A stretch of DNA of 64,000 nt, taken from assembly GCF_030052815.1 (NCBI RefSeq), contig NC_079500.1:5912298-5976297 (forward strand), read 5' to 3'. Every line of letters starts with the position of its first letter. Positions within the stretch are counted from its first letter, which is position 1. Source of the stretch: Hevea brasiliensis. Taxonomy: Eukaryota > Streptophyta > Magnoliopsida > Malpighiales > Euphorbiaceae. The notes below the pieces were generated by a model. It saw only the letters and a list, made by a program, of their open reading frames with translations, was not told the origin of the DNA and did no database searches. Position numbers and translations under genes: made by a program. This document shows positions 1-14,280 of the stretch, in pieces.

Positions 1-290
1 TCCTAAATCTTAATTGACCTGCCAGGTCATTATCTTTGTACAGCATCATTTGCCTTGCTGTTGTGCCGGCTTATGTTTCTTGTACTTTATGGCCTGATTC
101 TAGCACTGTATGTCCTGTTATGGGATGAAATAGGGGCTATGTTAAAGAATTTATGAAAATAATAATATTTCTGCAAATGATAATGCGAACTATGGTGTTG
201 AGGGTTTTTTTCCAGCATCTGATTATATTATATGGGAAGAAATAAATTTTCACCTGAATGATCTGTTTTTGGTGTTATCTTTTCTTTTAG

Positions 291-3200
291 GTGCTGGAGG
301 CAGTTCCTTAGGTCTAGGAGAACTACCTTAGACTTGGCAAAAAATTATGATGCCTTGAAAATCCATGAGAGTTCTGTCAAGCCAATGCCATTTGAACAGC
401 TTGCTCGATTGATTGAATCTGCTACTACCCTACAGACTGTTAAAGCTCTACTTGATCGACTAGAAAGCCGCCTTAGAGTTTCCAGGGCTGTTGGTAGTAA
501 TCATTCAATCAGTTTAGACAACATCGATCACCTTCTAAAAAGAGTAGCCACCCCAAGGAAACGGGTTTCTACTAGGAATTCTGTGAGGAGCAGAGAGGCA
601 AAGAAAGTAGGTGCTGTTAGGGAGGCAGCTAGAAGTCCAGCTAAATCATCAAGGTATCCTGTGAGAGTAGTTCTTTGTGCCTACATGATTCTGGGTCATC
701 CAGATGCTGTTTTGAGTGGTCAAGGGGACCGTGAGATTTCTTTGGCCAAGTCTGCTGAAGAATTTATACGACAGTTTGAGTTGCTAATAAGAATTATACT
801 AGATGGTCCCATACAGAGTTCTGATGAGGAATCTGACTCCATTTCACCAAAACGCTGTACCTTTAGGTCTCAGCTTGCAACATTTGATAAAGCATGGTGC
901 TCCTACTTGAATTGCTTCGTTGTGTGGAAGGTTAAGGACGCCCAGTCATTGGAGGAGGATATGGTGAGAGCTGCTTGCCAACTTGAGCTTTCTATGATTC
1001 AAAAATGCAAGCTGACACCAGAAGGGGATAGTGATGCTCTTAGTCATGATATGAAAGCTATTCAGAAACAGGTATTGCCTACAAACTAAGTTGTAAGGAT
1101 TGTAATTTTATATAATTGTCAGATTACCTTTTAATTGTTAGTAAAATATCCCATGAATGAGAAAACTGATTGCTTGATGCCTCCTGTATGCGAAGCATTT
1201 TCATAGGAATGGTTTTTCTTTTGGTGGTATTAAATTTGTTAGGTTACTGAAGATCAAAAGCTTTTGAGGGAAAAGATACAACACCTGAGTGGAGATGCTG
1301 GGATTGAGCGTATGGAACATGCTCTATCAGAAACACGATCTAAATACTTTGAAGCAAAGGAAAATGGAAGTCCAGTTGGGTCACCAATCACACACTTCCT
1401 TTCTCCTGTCACATCTAGCTCCCTTGTTGGTCCTTCTGTTGGTAGCTCAGCTTGCACAAGTGATATGGTTGAGAGTATTGAGAGGCCAAACCATGTAGTT
1501 CGCTCCTTGTTCAGAGACAAAGATGCTTCCCAACCCAAAGGATTTAGTTCCCCTGCAATTATCAGCAGCCATTTTGATGGTCAGTTGGGTTCTTCTGTTG
1601 ACAAGTTTATATCAGAGAATGAATTGATTGTAAATGAGTTTCTCCATGAGCGACATCATAGCATTGTTGATGTCCTCAATACTGACAAAGAAAACATTAT
1701 CAAGGTTAGTGCATTCTCATAATTAATCAATTGCAAGTGTGTGAACACTACTATGTTTTGTTGGGTTTTAGCCTCTTATATTTGTTTTCTGTTAATGGTT
1801 TAAAATTAGTGAAATGGGTGAACCAGTTCTGGAGGTGCCTTTGAAATACTTCATAGAATCATAGTAGCTGATTTGTTTTCTTGTCTTATTCCTTGCAGGC
1901 AAAAATAAGAGAGACAATGGAGGCTGCCTTTTGGGATGGTGTCATGGAATCCATCAAACAGGATGAGCCATGCTATGATCGGGTTGTTGAACTTGTGAGG
2001 GAGGTGAGGGATGGAATTAGTGAGATGGCTCCAGAAAGCTGGAAACAACAGATTGATGAAGCTATTGATCTAGATATTCTCTCTCAGGTGGAAGCCTTTC
2101 TATTATTTCCACTTGTTGGAGGAAGTAATGTTTGTTATGAATCTAATTTCTTTTCTTTTTTCTCTTTCCATTAGGTGTTAAAGTCAGGTACACTGGACAT
2201 TGATTATCTTGGAAAGATTCTAGAGTTTGCATTCGGTACTTTGCAAAAGTTTTCCTCTCCAGCCCATGAGGAGGAAATGAAAGTTACTTATCAGAAATTA
2301 TTGAAAGAGTTGGCTGAGACATGTGAAACCCGAGTTGAGTCATCGTGTTCCCATGCGCTTGCAATGATCAAGGGTGTGCGCTTTGTATTAGAGCATATTC
2401 AGGTCTGTTTCATGCTTCATGCTATTTCCCATGTTTATTGCATACTTCTATTATGATTTAAGTTGTGCTGGAATTTTTTTCATAATAGGTGTTAAAATAA
2501 ACATTCTGGTTCTGGTTGGTACTTGCTACCTTCTTATTTGCTGGCTTTATTGCCTCACCTTCTCTGTCACTAGTAATATTTACAACTATTTTCTTTTTTC
2601 TAGTGAAGCTCAATAAGCTTCTGAGAGTCTTAACTAAATTTTGATCTACACTTTTGTTAGGCTCTTAAGCAAGAGATAAGCAAAGCACGTATAAAAATGA
2701 TGGAGCCTTTGTTGAAGGGACCTGCTGGTTTGGATTACCTGAGAAAAGCTTTTGCCAACCATTACGGATCTCACTCTGTTGCACGTACTTCTCTGCCTTT
2801 GACCATGCAGTGGCTTTCATCTGTGAGGAATTGCAAAGACCAGGAGTGGGAAGAGCATACCAACTTCCTCTCGGCTTTGATAAACCATGGAAGTTCATCT
2901 CAGGAGTTTCTTCCTTCCACTACGCTTAGAACTGGTGCAAGCTTTATGCTCAAAACAAAAGGAAGTGGAACTGCTGCTACTTCATCTGCCTCAAATACCA
3001 CAGGTATAGAACTTGAAAAATAGACTTCGAAGATTTAAGGGATAAAACTGTAAATGTTCTTGGAAATATGAATAATGTTGCAAAGTTGAAAAAGAAAAGA
3101 TTGCTTGCATTGCGCTTGACTTTCTTCTATGCTCTTGGATTAGGTGGTCAGAAAACAGAACCGGAATGCAATGGTGAAAGAATTGATTTGTTGGTGAGGC

Positions 3201-3971
3201 TTGGATTGTTGAAGTTAGCAAGTGGGGTTTCTGGCCTAACACAAGAAGTTCTGCCTGAAACCTTCATGCTTAACCTGCCTCGTTTAAGAGCTGCCCAGGC
3301 TCAAATCCAGCAGATCATAGTAATATCAACTAGGCAAGTGATCCAGAGAGATCTCCCCCTTTGTTTCTTTCCTTGTCTCATGATGTTTTCTACTTACTGT
3401 TAATATTTTCCTAGCACATTTGCCCTTTTTATGAGGGTTTTCAATAAATTGCAACAAGGTTGTTAACTGATCTGAAATCACTATACGCAGCCTTCTTGTT
3501 TGCCGGCAAACACTCATGATGGAGCAAGTAGTAGCCAGTGGTGCAGACGTGGAAGGCATATTATTGACGTGCACCAAGCAATTGCTGGAGCTCTTAGATA
3601 ATGTTGACGATGTAGGTATTGAGCAGATTGTAGAGATAATAAGTGGGTTCTCACAAGGTGACAGGGCAGCAGACCCTGAGAAACTTCAATCAAGGAAGCT
3701 TGTCATGGCTAGGATGTTAGCGAAGAGCTTGCAAGCTGGGGACCCTATTTTTGAAAAGGTCTCCCATGCTGTTTATTTGGCCATAAGAGGAATTGTACTA
3801 GGTGGCAGTGGGCCTCGGGGAAGAAAACTAGCAGAAATGGCACTCCGGCAAGCTGGGGCTGTCATGCTGGCTGAAAGGGTAGTGGAAACGGCTGAAATAT
3901 TGGTGGTGGCAGCCACTGTGTCTGTTACTGTACATGGGCCATGGTATGTAGATCTGGTTGATAACATGTGA
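291..3971 (+). CDS. T-complex protein 11 family protein (3' part, 7 exons)
   Basis: The translated exons resemble the plant T-complex protein 11 (TCP11-like) family, large helical proteins of poorly known function. The exons that keep one reading frame are 291-1071, 1243-1704, 1899-2087, 2175-2402, 2661-3003, 3144-3333 and 3491-3971, giving about 890 residues up to the TGA at 3969. The first exon begins [20 protein letters not shown], followed by [13 protein letters not shown]. The last exons carry IIVISTS joined to [12 protein letters not shown]. All exon phases agree. The 5' end of the gene lies left of the window: position 291 follows a tttcttttag acceptor, and 1-290 looks like intron. The intron at 3334-3490 needs a GC donor. 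No frameshift or stop interrupts the coding sequence, so this copy is probably functional. It is not part of the array downstream. Confidence 0.88.
3334..3490 (+). other. GC-AG intron of the T-complex 11 gene
   Basis: The donor reads ACTAG|GCAAGT, a strong GC-type donor, and the acceptor reads tatacgcag. Cutting here joins AG to C to make the Ser codon and continues in frame into LLVCRQTL. The nearest GT donor, four bases downstream (GTGATC at 3338), puts the next exon out of frame. Confidence 0.75.
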
Positions 3972-3991
3972 TGGAATTAGTGGTAGAGAAT

Positions 3992-3997
3992 AATAAA
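3992..3997 (+). terminator. poly(A) signal of the T-complex 11 gene
   Basis: AATAAA lies 21 bases past the stop codon. It is followed by TG-rich sequence (gtgcgtgtatgtgtg) at about 4018-4032, as expected near a plant cleavage site. Confidence 0.5.
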
Positions 3998-5160
3998 ACG
4001 CCTGTAAATAGTAGATTGTGCGTGTATGTGTGCAAAGGGCGTCTGTAAATGGAAAATAATACTTGATTGTAAACATTCTTCATTGATTGTAATGTATGAT
4101 TCTTTGACGTAGTGTAACAGTTGTAAATAGTACCTTTTCTGTGTACAGACTGCAGTCCTGGTGACTGCATTTCATCTTATTGTCGAGTGTATCGTCACCA
4201 TTTTACCATTTTAAAGGCAGGGAACCGCACTCGAGCCTGTTTAGAGTACGTCTGAATATTGGTGCACCTCCTGTAATCTTGGGCGTCATTCTTTAAGGAG
4301 CTACCTCTGTAACTGGGGTTGCATCCTCATCCGCTTCTTTACTGTTTTCTTCTTGTGATCGCGCAACTAGTATGAAGATCGAGGTTGAAGCCATGGCATT
4401 TGTTGCCTATGAACTTTCCAAACTTACAGTAGTCCGATAGTCGTAGCATTTATACATGCCCAAACCTGATATGGGTCAGAAGGATGAACTCATCACATTA
4501 GGTTGGACCCAAAAAAACATCTTAACAATAGTTGCAATGGAGTACTGGATTCATTCTTTGGTTCTTCAGTGAAGGAATGCTCACGGGCATTCGTTTCTGT
4601 GAGCTCTATCTGATCAGGGATGATCTTATTATCCTGTGAAGAATCAGGCCTTTCTAGCCTGTTAACTTCGCCTCCACCTTCAGGGTCCTGAAGATGTACT
4701 GTTTCATTACAGCTAGTATCCTCGGGACAAATTTCTCCCCAACAAAAGAGTCCCCATCATACTGATGCTGAAAGTATGGAACCTGTTTAGCTCAATAATG
4801 ATCAAAAGGGCTTCTTTAGATGTTGCCAGCTGCAGCAAAAGGTCCACTCGATCAAGTTTCAGAAAGCGAAGTGCTGATGATAACTGGGAACTTCAACAGG
4901 AGTAGGGTTGAGGATACCTGAGTGGTAATTTTTAAAGGCAAGTATTTAGAAAATGAGATAGATGTAGTAGTGATGGAGGGAATGGGAAGGGGTTTCTGAA
5001 GGTAACTAAACTTTAATCTGGAATCCTTTGAATCCTTTTTCGTCATTCAAATTTTATCAGACGCTGAATACACATCAATATCCAAAACCTCTGAAGCTCT
5101 GGGATCATTCGAATAAAATGTCGTTCATCAATTAGAGGATAGTTAAGGGACTCGGCTAAT
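3998..5160. other. Intergenic, no gene identified
   Basis: No recognisable gene. On the minus strand at about 4493-4790, two overlapping frames are open for 40-80 codons. One contains EICPEDTSCNETVHL; the other follows a tttcag and begins HQYDGDSFVGEKF. Neither matches a family I know. They could be an exon remnant or chance. Confidence 0.4.
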
Positions 5161-5700
5161 TTGCAAGGTATTTTAACTCTGTTGAAGGTCCAAAAAGTCT
5201 CTCAAATTGCTATAATCACTTGCAACTCGTATTGTTTTTGCTTACCACTGTTACCTGATTCCATTTTCTCTCTTTTCCGACTATATGCACTGGAGCTGGA
5301 CTCCTCGCTCAAACTTCTGTCTTATATTATCTATTCCTTCTTTGCATTTGCAAGTTTTTCACTTTCATTGTCTAGATTGGATCAAAGTTTGCCTTCCCAA
5401 GTCTCAGCCAAGAAAAGAATAGATTGACCATAGTTTATGAATTTGCAGCAAAGAATAAGCTACCACCTTTGACCTTTACCTTAGCTGATGGGATATCGTT
5501 AACAGGCTTTAAATCAGAAAATCCAAACAACAAAGGAGACTTCCAAGTCATTCTTTCATGGAATATCATCTCATAATTTTGCAACTTCTTGGTTCAATCA
5601 GAATGTGGTATGCAAAGCAGGTTATGTAAAGCAGGTTCAAGGCTTAACGCATGTATAAAACAACATGAATAGCAGACAACATTGCTTGTAATTAAGGAAC

Positions 5701-5706
5701 TTTATT
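5701..5706 (-). terminator. poly(A) signal of polyubiquitin A
   Basis: TTTATT on the plus strand reads AATAAA on the minus strand, about 130 bases after the stop codon. The same signal occurs at 11366-11371 in copy B. Confidence 0.45.
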
Positions 5707-5837
5707 CATCAAGTATACTTAAAACATATTACAGTACTAGTAGATATCCTTAAAAAAACAGGAAAGATTTGATATTTGATACCAAATGCAAGAACCCAAA
5801 TATCTGAACACACCGATCAAAAGAACCAAACTTTCAT

Positions 5838-6991
<1,154 letters not shown>

Positions 6992-7070
6992 TTATCAAGG
7001 AACACAAGGACTTTTAATCGCCGTTTCTGAAGTGAGGATTTTGATCAATGACAGAGAAACAGAAGAAGCG

Positions 7071-7083
7071 AGTTTATATAGAA
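7071..7083 (-). promoter_or_regulatory. TATA box of polyubiquitin A
   Basis: agtttatatagaa reads ttctatataaact on the minus strand, about 95 bases upstream of the start codon. It is nearly identical to the copy B promoter, so core promoter sequence survives although the coding region is damaged. Confidence 0.6.
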
Positions 7084-7190
7084 AAGCATAGCCCACTGAA
7101 CGGAAAGAAGTGGAAGGAATTGAATCCTTCCTAACAAAGGAAAGAAAGGAGTGGTCAACTTTAATCGGTGGAGTGCTGTGTTGCGCCAGT

Positions 7191-8029
7191 TGGGGATTTT
7201 TTTTTTTTGAAAATTACAATTTCCTACCCTAAAATTTAGTGTATTTGTAAATAAGGTCTTGATATTAACTGGATAACAAAAAAAAAATTACCTTGAGATT
7301 AACGTTAGTAAGTTATAATTTTTGTTTAATAAAATTAAATATTAGTTTTTATATTTTTAAAATTTATTTATTTAACTCTAAATATTTAAATAAATTTATA
7401 AATTAATTCCTACATTAAATTTATAATTAATTATACAAAAAACACCAAAATAATAATATTAATTATGATATAAATTTTATTATAAGATAATTTTCATATT
7501 TTATAATATTTATTATTTTAATTATAATATTATATTTTATTTTATCAAGGTATATTATATATTTGAACCTCAAGAATTTAATTGAAAATTTTATTGTTAT
7601 ATAGGCAATTGCTAACAAAATAAAATTAGAAATTCTTTCTATTTAAATTAAACCAAAATTCGATGATCAATTATGCAATCTACTCGAAACAATGTCTTTG
7701 ATTCCATAGCTACCAAATGGAAAATTCATTTTAGTTAATTAATACTGTAACATGCTAATGGATTTAAGCCAACATTAATTAGACCTCTTGATGGGAAAAA
7801 TTGTAATTAATAATGGAAATTTCATATATGCTAGGAAAGAATTATCAAAATCCAAGCATGGTAGTAATTAAGCTATAGATTCATGTGCATATGATTGGAA
7901 AATATCAAATTTGGCTAGTAATCATCCCTGATGTAACAAAAGCATACAAGAAGGCCATTAATTCCCCTCTAGAATATATTAGGCAATTAATTTCCCTTAT
8001 TTTCTTCTATCTTATGGCCATGCTGATAC
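7191..8029. other. AT-rich spacer
   Basis: Very AT-rich intergenic sequence. The right half (about 7800-8029) resembles the region downstream of the other B3 copies, with shared words such as aagctatagattcat and aacaaaagcatacaa. No gene is seen. Confidence 0.5.
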
Positions 8030-8377
8030 TCAAAACACATCAGTCCAAATATCCTTCCCCAAGAGCTTGATTTTCTTCTGAACTTGAATCTTGAACTCAG
8101 TTCCAGCATCTTGATCCTCCTCTTGAAGAAAAGCAATCTTGTCACCAACATTCAGCCTCTCACGCCGAACAAAATCAAGCCAGCCCTTAGTAAGCACAGG
8201 TTTATGATACTTACCTGTCTTCCTTTTGGTGCAGCGGAACTCCAGCTTTTGGTTCTTGTACTTGACCTTCAAATCAAGAAAATGCTTCCCCTTGAAACGT
8301 GGAAGAAGGAGACACTTAAAAAAATGAGCTGGGACAGCCAATCTGTAGGCAACATCGGTTCGTGTCAGCTTCTTCAT
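8030..8377 (-). CDS. Small B3-domain protein, copy A
   Basis: A 115-residue protein that is almost entirely one B3-like DNA-binding domain. It starts MKKLTRTDVAYRLAVP, has HFFKCLLLPRF (first strands and helix), then FRCTKRKTGKYHKPVLTKGW and RERLNVGDKIAFLQEEDQD, the usual GWxxFVRxxxLxxGDxixFxxE pattern of B3 domains, and ends LLGKDIWTDVF. B3 proteins are plant transcription factors, so a nuclear DNA-binding role is inferred from the fold only. The gene has no introns and a TATA box 66-73 bases upstream. Three paralogues (14281, 34027, 56334) sit at the same place in the array, always upstream of ubiquitin on the minus strand. This copy is intact. The subfamily is uncertain. Confidence 0.75.
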   Translation of the reverse strand: MKKLTRTDVAYRLAVPAHFFKCLLLPRFKGKHFLDLKVKYKNQKLEFRCTKRKTGKYHKPVLTKGWLDFVRRERLNVGDKIAFLQEEDQDAGTEFKIQVQKKIKLLGKDIWTDVF

Positions 8378-8442
8378 TGCTTCCTCTGAACTCTGCTTCA
8401 GTCACTGATTTCTTGCTTTCAAGCTCTAGCTGTATTGTCCGT

Positions 8443-8450
8443 AATTTATA
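8443..8450 (-). promoter_or_regulatory. TATA box of B3 gene A
   Basis: gtaatttatag reads ctataaattac on the minus strand. The same TATAAATTA word is found at the same distance upstream of the other B3 copies (about 14695, 34443, 56744), so it is conserved across the duplicates. Confidence 0.55.
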
Positions 8451-8479
8451 GAGCTTATCCACAGCTTATAGCTACCGTT

Positions 8480-9400
8480 AGTAACACTAAAGTCTCCAAA
8501 ATTCTTGAAAAGTTTCCAAGGTCCCCAAAGCTAATGTCTCTATCTTTTCAGTAACACTAAAGTCTCCAAGGTCGCCAAAGCTAATGTCTCTTCTCCAAAA
8601 GCTAATGTCTCTATCTTTTCAGTAGCACTGAAATCTCCAAAACATTAGTAACACAATGAATTTTGGAGGCTTTCAAAACATTAGCAACATTAAGTTCCAA
8701 AAGTCTCCAAGGTCTCCAAAGCTAATGTCTCTATCTTTTCAGTAACACTAAAGTCTCCAAGGTCTCCAAAGCTAATGTCTCTTCTCCAAAAGCTAATGTC
8801 TCTATCTTTTCAGTAGCACTGAAGTCTCCAAAACATTAGTAACACAATGAATTTTGGAGGCTTTCAAAACATTAGCAACACTAAGGTCCAAAAGTCTCCA
8901 AAGCTAATGTCTCTCTCTTTTCAGCAACACTAGATTCTCCAAAGCTATGTCTCCAAAGCTAATGTCTCCATCTTTTCAGTAACACTAAAGTCTCCATAAC
9001 ATTAGTAACGCAACGAATTTTTGAGAATTTTTGAGGCTTTTGGTCCAAAAATCTCCAAGGTCTCCGAAATTAGCATCTTTTTTCTTTTAGTAACATTAAA
9101 TCTCCAAAATTCATTTTAGTAACACTTTGAATTATGGAGAGTTTAGGACCCTGAAGACCCTGGAGACTTGTAAAACATTACTAACGCTAAGGTCCAAAAG
9201 TCTCCAGGGTCTCCAAAATTAATATCTCTCCTCTTAATAACACCAAAGTCTCCAAAATTCTTTTTAGTAAACACTGAATTATAGAGGCTTTTGGACCTTG
9301 GAGACCTCTAAAACATTAGTGACACTAAGGTCCAAAAGCCTCCAAGATCTCCAACATTATTATCTCTACTCTTACAATGACACTAAAGTTTCCAAAATTC
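8480..9400. repeat. Minisatellite, ~191-bp higher-order unit
   Basis: Built from short motifs such as gtctccaaagctaatgtctc, atcttttcagtaacactaaa and aacattagtaacac. Two near-identical 191-base units start at about 8521 and 8712; further partial and diverged units reach about 9400. It lies just upstream of B3 gene A and is absent from the other units. Confidence 0.85.
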
Positions 9401-9479
9401 ATTTTATCCAAGTAAAACCCATGTGCAATCACATACACATACTCCTCTCCTTGATTACCAAATTAATTACTGCCATGGG

Positions 9480-10790
9480 AAATCAGTGATGAGAGAGAAC
9501 TACCAAGATTGCATCATAGAAAAAAAAATCAGGAGCATGGCTGCATGAAATGATACTTCAATGTATAAAGTAAAATCTATGATTGATTCAAAGCCCAGCA
9601 CAAGAAGCGAAACAAAGAATCATAGTAATTTATGTTATTGACACGGTTCAACTGACAGAACCTCCATACAATGTCCACCACAGTTGATAAAATTTTCTTC
9701 AATGAAAACCTAGATCATACAATGCCCTTAATTTATGACACTATCTTAACCCTCGGAAAGAAAAAAAAAAAGATAAAACAGAACAGACTCTGATAATTAA
9801 TAAACAGAACAGACTCTGATAATTATCTTTCAAATCTTCGCAATTACAAAAGAAAATCTAATCCTCATGTAAGTTGGAATCACACACTTCCTGCCCAATA
9901 ACTTCATATGGACAGTAAATAAATTCAAAGAAAATATTTTCAATTTTGTTGACCATTAAAATAAGGAGATATTTTGCATATGGCACCAACCAGATTTTAT
10001 ATAACAAGTGTAAAGGAAGAAGAGAAGAACAAGAAAGTGAATTAATCTCAGAAGATTAGATTCCCATCTAATTAACTAATACGGAAGGCCTGGAGGCAAA
10101 AGTACATAAAAAGGTTCTCTACAGGTTAAATCATGTCAGCATATATACCTCCGTGCAACCATTTAAATGTAACAGCTATTGTCAAAAGGCACAACACTAA
10201 TAGATTAACCCTCTTGCAATCACTTGAGATCCAGATTGCTTGAATGCAGGCATCGAAACTATATTACACAGGCACAAAGATGAACCAATAATTCAATATA
10301 GAATCCATGGCAAATGAGGATTTCAGTATTCAAGGCACAACAGGAGAAAGTAACTGCCTAACAGAATATATGTGAATAACAAAAACCAATAAAAGAATGT
10401 AAATGGCTCAGAATAATTTGCAAAATAAATTCAATTTTCTATTTCTCCATTGAAAAGGATAATATCCTGTTTCCACTGTTCAAGGTAGTAAGTCTTCACT
10501 CATGATACACCCTGCAACTCCTACTCTGATCACCTCTCTCATAGCAAACAACAGCAGCCATATGCATGCCTACATCGTCCCTTCCTCTTGGTAAGACTGT
10601 CTTGCTTTCCATTTATATTACTATGTCAATTAAAATGACAACACATACAAAAGTGTTGCAGCAGACATGAATACTTGAACAAAAAACGAATAAGACGACC
10701 AATAACTATCATGTATAAAATTAGAAGAGGTCAGGTAGTTCTCCAATGCATTTGATCCTCATTTGAAGGTCCTCAAGGAAAAAAGATTTC
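9480..10790 (-). repeat. Unit 2 relic of SnRK2 3' region and intron 8, no exons
   Basis: Collinear with the 3' flank and intron 8 of the SnRK2 gene at 59820-62180. Shared words include atgatacttcaatgtataaa, aaagcccagcacaagaagcg and accagattttatataacaag. Exon 9 is missing: sequence passes from the downstream word cctgcccaata (about 9898) to intron 8 sequence (about 9945). Exon 8 and everything upstream is also gone; at about 10790 the intron sequence joins the 3' flank of polyubiquitin B. Confidence 0.8.
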
Positions 10791-11365
10791 AGACTTGTAG
10801 ACTAAATTGCTATGATCACCAGCAACTTCGATTGTTTTTAGCTGATTCCATTCTCTCTTTTCTGACTAATATGCACTGGACTGCACTCCTCATTCACACT
10901 CTTGTCTTATATATATCTATTCCTTCTTTACATTTGCAAGTTTTCATTTCCAATTTCTAGATTGCAAAGCAAGTTGATTCCTAATTTGGCCTTCCCAACC
11001 AAGAAAAGAACGGATTCACCATAGTTTGTGAGTAATTCCCCGATTTTCAGCACAGACTAAGCCAGCAACTTTGACCTTTACTTTAGCTGATGGGATATTG
11101 CTAATAGGCTTTAAGTCAGATAATCCAACAATAAATAAAAAAAAAAAAATCCAAGTCAGTTTTTCAAGGGACAATATCATCTCATAATCTTACAACTTGG
11201 TTCAATTCAATTCGAAAACCAAGCGTTAGCAATTCAAGTAAGCATTATTGCATTTCTTTGGATCAGAAAGTGATATGCAAAGCAGACTATATAAAGCAGG
11301 TTCAAGGCTTAAAGCATTTATAAAACAACATGAATAGAATAAAATACTGCTTGTAATTAAGGAAC

Positions 11366-11371
11366 TTTATT
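11366..11371 (-). terminator. poly(A) signal of polyubiquitin B
   Basis: TTTATT on the plus strand gives AATAAA on the minus strand, about 130 bases downstream of the stop codon, at the same place as in copy A. Confidence 0.45.
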
Positions 11372-11499
11372 TATTAATTGAACTTATAACGTATCACAGC
11401 ACTAGTTAATATCCTTAGCAGAGGAAAGATTTGATATTTGATACGAAATGCACAAAACCAAAGATCTAGACACACAGATTAAAAGAACCAAACTTTCAT

Positions 11500-12657
<1,158 letters not shown>

Positions 12658-12740
12658 TTACGAAGCAAAAGAACAGGATTTTTCTGATAGCTGTCGAGAA
12701 AAAGAGGACTTTGAACGATGAAATGGGAATGGAAGAAGCG

Positions 12741-12753
12741 AGTTTATATAGAG
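12741..12753 (-). promoter_or_regulatory. TATA box of polyubiquitin B
   Basis: agtttatatagag reads ctctatataaact on the minus strand. It sits about 98 bases before the ATG and is conserved with copy A, while the matching position in the ubiquitin relics of units 3 and 4 is mutated (gtttgtaaag, gtttgtacag). Confidence 0.7.
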
Positions 12754-12877
12754 AAGCGAATGCAAGCGAATGGAAAGGAGTGGAAGGAATAGAATCCTTC
12801 GTAGCAAAGGAAAGAAAGGAGCCGTCAACTTTGATCGGTGGAATGCTGGGTTGCGTTAGTTGAGGTTTAAGGGTCAG

Positions 12878-12900
12878 GAAACTTCTTCGAAAGTTCTAGA
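12878..12900 (-). promoter_or_regulatory. Heat shock element cluster upstream of polyubiquitin B
   Basis: On the minus strand: AGAAC TTTCG A AGAAG TTTCC, two perfect GAAnnTTC pairs one base apart, about 130 bases upstream of the TATA box. This fits the heat shock factor binding consensus. Homology with the copy A promoter ends before this point, and copy A has a poly-T run and AT-rich sequence instead. Confidence 0.6.
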
Positions 12901-12904
12901 CATT

Positions 12905-14280
12905 GTTTTGTTTATTTTGATAAATTCTAATATATTAATCCAATAAAAGGATTGAGTAAATGAGTGGGTGACTTAATCAGTGGATTAATAATTTAATTAA
13001 TAAATTATTAAAAATTAATTAGATTTAATATTTATTAATATAAATAAATAATATAATTAATTAAATTTTAATTATTTAAAATAAAATTTTAATTATTTAA
13101 AATAAAATTTCAATATTTATTAAATTATATTTAATAAATTTTAATAATATTTTTAAATTTTATATAAAAATATTAAAAAATGCATAAAAATTTATATAAA
13201 TATATAATTCACGTTTTAATATTTATAAAATATAAAATATATGTTAAAAATAAATATATTAAAATAAAAAAATACATAACTACCAAATAAGTTCAATTAG
13301 TTTAATTTTAAAATCTTTTTATGAGATTTTAAGTTTAATTCTCTATATTAATAGTAAAAAAAGAAAATTCTATTGAATAATTAACTTAACTGGATTAATT
13401 GGGTCACATTGGTTCAATTATTGTATCAATCGATCGAATCACTTTCTTCTCTAGTTCAATTATAAATTTAGATCAGTTTGAGAGCTGATTCACTAGTTCA
13501 CTAATTCAATAAATTGACTTCATCTAAATTTAATAAATATGATTAAAACTGCCTTTCACCTTAACTAATCAAGTTTTAATATTATAATAATTAACTGTTT
13601 AACTCATAAGTTTAATTAAATTTATTTAAAATTATAATTTTATTTTTATATATTAATATTAATATATAATTAAAACATATTAGTTTTTAATTTGAGCTCG
13701 ATTGAGCTTATTTAAACTCGTATTTAGTATTTAAAATTTAAAATTATAATTATAATTAAATTAAATTTAAGTTTAAAAAAAATAAATTTACCTTAATTAA
13801 ATTGAATTTTAAATATTATTAACTCGACTCAATTCAATTATACCCATTAGTGAAAGTCTCAATCTCTTTTTAAACCTGTTAATATTAATAAAATAAAAAA
13901 TAATTTAATTTAGGATATACACTGTGTTGAAACTAGTTAAATATTTTTTTTAGAAAAAAAATATAATTAAAATGATTAAAACCCCACAAATACATGGTAC
14001 GTGGCATATTATAAGTTATTATTATTTTTTTTAATTTAATTAATTTCATTTAAGAATTAAATTTAAAATTATGATAAATAATATTAGCATGCACGACATA
14101 ATCTAGGTATCAAATAAACAAGGCATAACTATGCTTGAATTAGCTTATGGATATTTTTCTTGAAGAGAAGGATCAACAATTATAATGAGATCACTGTACA
14201 GCCCACAGCCTAATCCTTTATTTATAACAACATATTCAAAGAAGACGCTAATTTCCCTCCTTGGAGTACCATGCTGATAC
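12905..14280. other. AT-rich spacer between polyubiquitin B and B3 copy B
   Basis: Very AT-rich, with many short ttaatta and aaattta runs and no open frame of note. Nothing recognisable as a gene or an element with clear ends. Confidence 0.5.

Noticed and set aside
4493..4790. Possible minus-strand exon with EICPEDTSCNETVHL
   Set aside because: No family recognised, a second frame in the same place is equally open, and no supporting splice partners were found. Left as intergenic with a note.
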